Positions 62,047 through 64,000 of a stretch of DNA of 64,000 nt are shown here, piece after piece. Origin of the DNA: Ptiloglossa arizonensis (lineage: Eukaryota; Arthropoda; Insecta; Hymenoptera; Colletidae); NCBI RefSeq assembly GCF_051014685.1, contig NW_027478722.1, forward strand, positions 124,001 to 188,000, written 5' to 3'. Numbering within the stretch: the stretch's first letter is position 1; each line of letters starts with the position of its first letter. Below the pieces are notes generated by a model that saw nothing but the letters and a program-made list of their open reading frames with translations, had not been told where the DNA came from and ran no database searches. The position numbers and the translations under genes were made by a program.

Positions 62047-64000
62047 TTTTTTCCCAAAGCCATTCTGGTTAAGCGTTTGGAGCAGCAGAATTGCGAAAAA
62101 TTTTCTGCCTTCTCAACCATTTCTTGGCTTCAAACTCCCATACCTCGCGAACGGATTGACCAAACCCAAAAATTCCTATTGCATCTGAAAGTAGAAACTC
62201 GCCCGATTACAACGGTATGTGTATTTTTTCCCTAGGCCATTCTGGTTAAGCGTTTGGAGCAGCAGAATTGCGAAAAATTTTTTGCCCTCTCAACCATTTC
62301 TTAGCTTCAAACTCCCATATCTCGCGAACGGATTGACCTAACCCAAAAAGTCCTATTGCATCTGAAAGTAGAAACTCGCCCGATTACAACGGCATGTGTA
62401 TTTTTTCCCTAGGCCATTCTGGTTAAGCGTTTGGAGCAGCAGAATTGCGAAAAATTTTTTGCCTTCTCAACCATTTCTTGGCTTCAAACTCCCATATCTC
62501 GCGAACGGATTGACCTAACCCAAAAATTCCTGTTGCACCTGAAAGTAGAAACTCGCCCGACTACAACGGTATGTGTATTTTTCCCTTGTCCATTCTGGTT
62601 AAGCGTTTGGAGCAGCAGAACTGCGAAAAATTTTTTGCCTTCTCAATCATTTTTTGGCTTCAAAATCCCATATCTCGCGAACGGATTGACCTAACCCAAA
62701 AATTCCTATTGCATCTGAAAGTAGAAACTCGCCCGATTACAACGGTATGTGTATTTTTTCCCTAGCCCACTCTGGTCAAGCGTTTGGAGAAGCAGAATTG
62801 CGAAAAATTTGTTTTCTTCTCAACCATTTCTTGTTTTCAAACTCCCATACCTCGCGAAAGGATTGACCTATCCCAAAAATTCCTATTGCATCTGAAAGTA
62901 GAATCTCGCCCGATTACAACGGTATGTGTATTTTTTCCCAAAGCCATTCTGGTTAAGCGTTTGGAGCAGCAGAATTGCGAAAAATTTTTTGCCTTCTCAA
63001 CCATTTCTTGGCTTCAAATTCCCATATCTCGCGAACGGATTGACCTAACCCAAAAATTCCTATTGCTTCTGAAAGTAGAAACTCGCCCGATTACAACGGT
63101 ATGTGTATTTTTTCCCTAGGCCATTCTGGTTAAGCGTTTGGAGCAGCAGAATTGCGAAAAATTTTTTGCCTTCTCAACCATTTCTTGGCTTCAAACTCCC
63201 ATACCTCGCGAACGGATTGACCAAACCCAAAAATTCCTATTGCATCTGAAAGTAGAAACTCGCCCGATTACAACGGTATGTGTATTTTTTCCCTAGGCCA
63301 TTCTGGTTAAGCGTTTGGAGCAGCAGAATTGCGAAAAATTTTTTGCCCTCTCAACCATTTCTTGGCTTCAAACTCCCATATCTCGCGAACGGATTGACCT
63401 AACCCAAAAAGTCCTATTGCATCTGAAAGTAGAAACTCGCCCGATTACAACGGCATGTGTATTTTTTCCCTAGGCCATTCTGGTTAAGCGTTTGGAGCAG
63501 CAGAATTGCGAAAAATTTTTTGCCTTCTCAACCATTTCTTGGCTTCAAACTCCCATATCTCGCGAACGGATTGACCTAACCCAAAAATTCCTATTGCATC
63601 GGAAAGTCGAAACTCGCCCGATTACAACGGTATGTGTATTTTTTCCCTAGGCCATTCTGGTTAAGCGTTTGGAGCAGCAGAAGTGCGAAAAATTTGTTGT
63701 CTTCTCAACCATTTCTTAGCTTCAAACTCCCATATCTCGCGAACGGATTGACCTAACCCAAAAATTCCTGTTGCACCTGAAAGTAGAAACTCGCCCGACT
63801 ACAACGGTATGTGTATTTTTCCCTAGGCCATTCTGGTTAAGCGTTTGGAGCAGCAGAACTGCGAAAAATTTTTTGCCTTCTCAATCATTTCTTGGCTTCA
63901 AAATCCCATATCTCGCGAACGGATTGACCTAACCCAAAAATTCCTATTGCATCTGAAAGTAGAAACTCGCCCGATTACAACGGTATGTGTATTTTTTCCC
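62047..64000. repeat. 3' end of window: satellite with re-used 57.7-58.8 kb segments
   Basis: From 62,715 to 63,196 the H pair of 58,289-58,770 recurs. From about 63,180 to 63,780 the sequence matches about 57,692-58,292 at +5,488 (31 monomers plus 1 bp), sharing GCCCTCTC, AAAAAGTCC and GCACCTGAAAG. Units 62,413-62,588 and 63,651-63,826 are 176 bp because the terminal T-run is one shorter; the first also ends CCCTTG instead of CCCTAG. The last unit (63,827 on) is cut by the window three bases before its end, so the array continues beyond it. Confidence 0.8.

Larger units (their letters stand above)
1..64000. repeat. 177-bp satellite DNA array spanning the whole window
   Basis: The same 177-bp unit recurs head-to-tail, always in the same orientation, from edge to edge: 361 monomer starts between 111 and 63,827 plus a 110-bp left partial. 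Landmarks present in most units are GCCATTCTGG at position 1, a GCGAAAAATTTTTT tract at 35-48, the NruI palindrome TCGCGA at 87-92, GCCCGATTACAACGG at 143-157 and CCCTAG at 172-177. With the next G, the last forms an AvrII CCTAGG site at each junction. Monomers differ at recurring diagnostic positions (33 T/G, 44-52, 67-71, 97-98, 102-104, 118, 124-127, 133-137, 153, 157-171), which define types and higher-order repeats. No flanking unique DNA is seen. Such arrays are typical of eukaryotic centromeric or heterochromatic DNA; the family is not recognised and a centromeric role is inference. Confidence 0.98.

Noticed and set aside
62002..62765. Cluster of short frames at 62,002, 62,431 and 62,571
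   Set aside because: They are caused by the CCCAAAG and CCCTTG junctions and the 1-bp deletion near 62,580. All translate the same monomer in shifted frames.
1..64000. CRISPR array or other repeat-spacer system
   Set aside because: The repeats are contiguous with no unique spacers, and the unit is 177 bp with type-specific variants along its whole length. This is satellite organisation.
1..64000. Telomeric or subtelomeric repeat tracts
   Set aside because: No runs of TTAGGG, TTAGG, TTTAGGG or similar short telomere motifs are present; CCTAACCC occurs only once per monomer inside the 177-bp unit (GACCTAACCCAAAA) and is not tandem.

Overview
The whole window is one uninterrupted tandem satellite array. 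A 177-bp monomer (about 42% G+C) repeats head-to-tail in a single orientation from base 1 to base 64,000. There are 361 monomer starts (first at 111, last at 63,827) plus a 110-bp partial monomer at the left edge. I see no protein-coding gene, RNA gene, transposon, CRISPR array or non-satellite spacer. The open reading frames that exist are one- and two-monomer artefacts: 177 is divisible by three, and most begin at TTG rather than ATG. The array type and size indicate a eukaryotic chromosome, most likely a (peri)centromeric or other heterochromatic block. I do not recognise the satellite family or the species. CpG is not depleted in the consensus, which fits a genome with little CpG methylation, but this does not identify it.

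Reference numbering: position 1 is the first base of GCCATTCTGG, just after the CCCTAG that ends the previous unit. Monomer k starts at 111+177k. This register is disturbed by only ten single-base indels (deletions near 13,101, 13,277, 13,630, 28,630, 36,792, 62,580 and 63,820; insertions near 36,911, 59,900 and 61,671). Their sum, -4, predicts the start of the last monomer exactly.

Layout. (1) 1-12,854: older-looking 5' block built from monomer types A-G with an A-B-C-D four-monomer motif, arranged in 20-22-monomer and 10-11-monomer duplications. (2) 12,855-14,798: transition with three 176-bp monomers. (3) 14,799-25,772: mosaic with 11-, 12- and 2-monomer periodicities. (4) 25,773-29,134: clean 7-monomer higher-order repeat. 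(5) 29,135-36,922: composite 8/7/6-monomer repeats, themselves duplicated at 3,717 bp. (6) 36,923-44,671: mixed block sharing segments with 52.8-56.4 kb. (7) 44,672-52,691: the freshest expansion, a 20-monomer offset duplication of 2.8 kb with about three mismatches, followed by nested third copies. (8) 52,692-58,288: re-use of segments of block 6. (9) 58,289-64,000: 3' block that contains a 10-monomer duplication carrying block-1 monomer types.

Nearly all sequence offsets between duplicated segments are exact multiples of 177 bp. This is the signature of in-register unequal exchange or gene conversion rather than transposition. All comparisons were made by eye, so identities and boundaries are approximate to a few bases unless stated.
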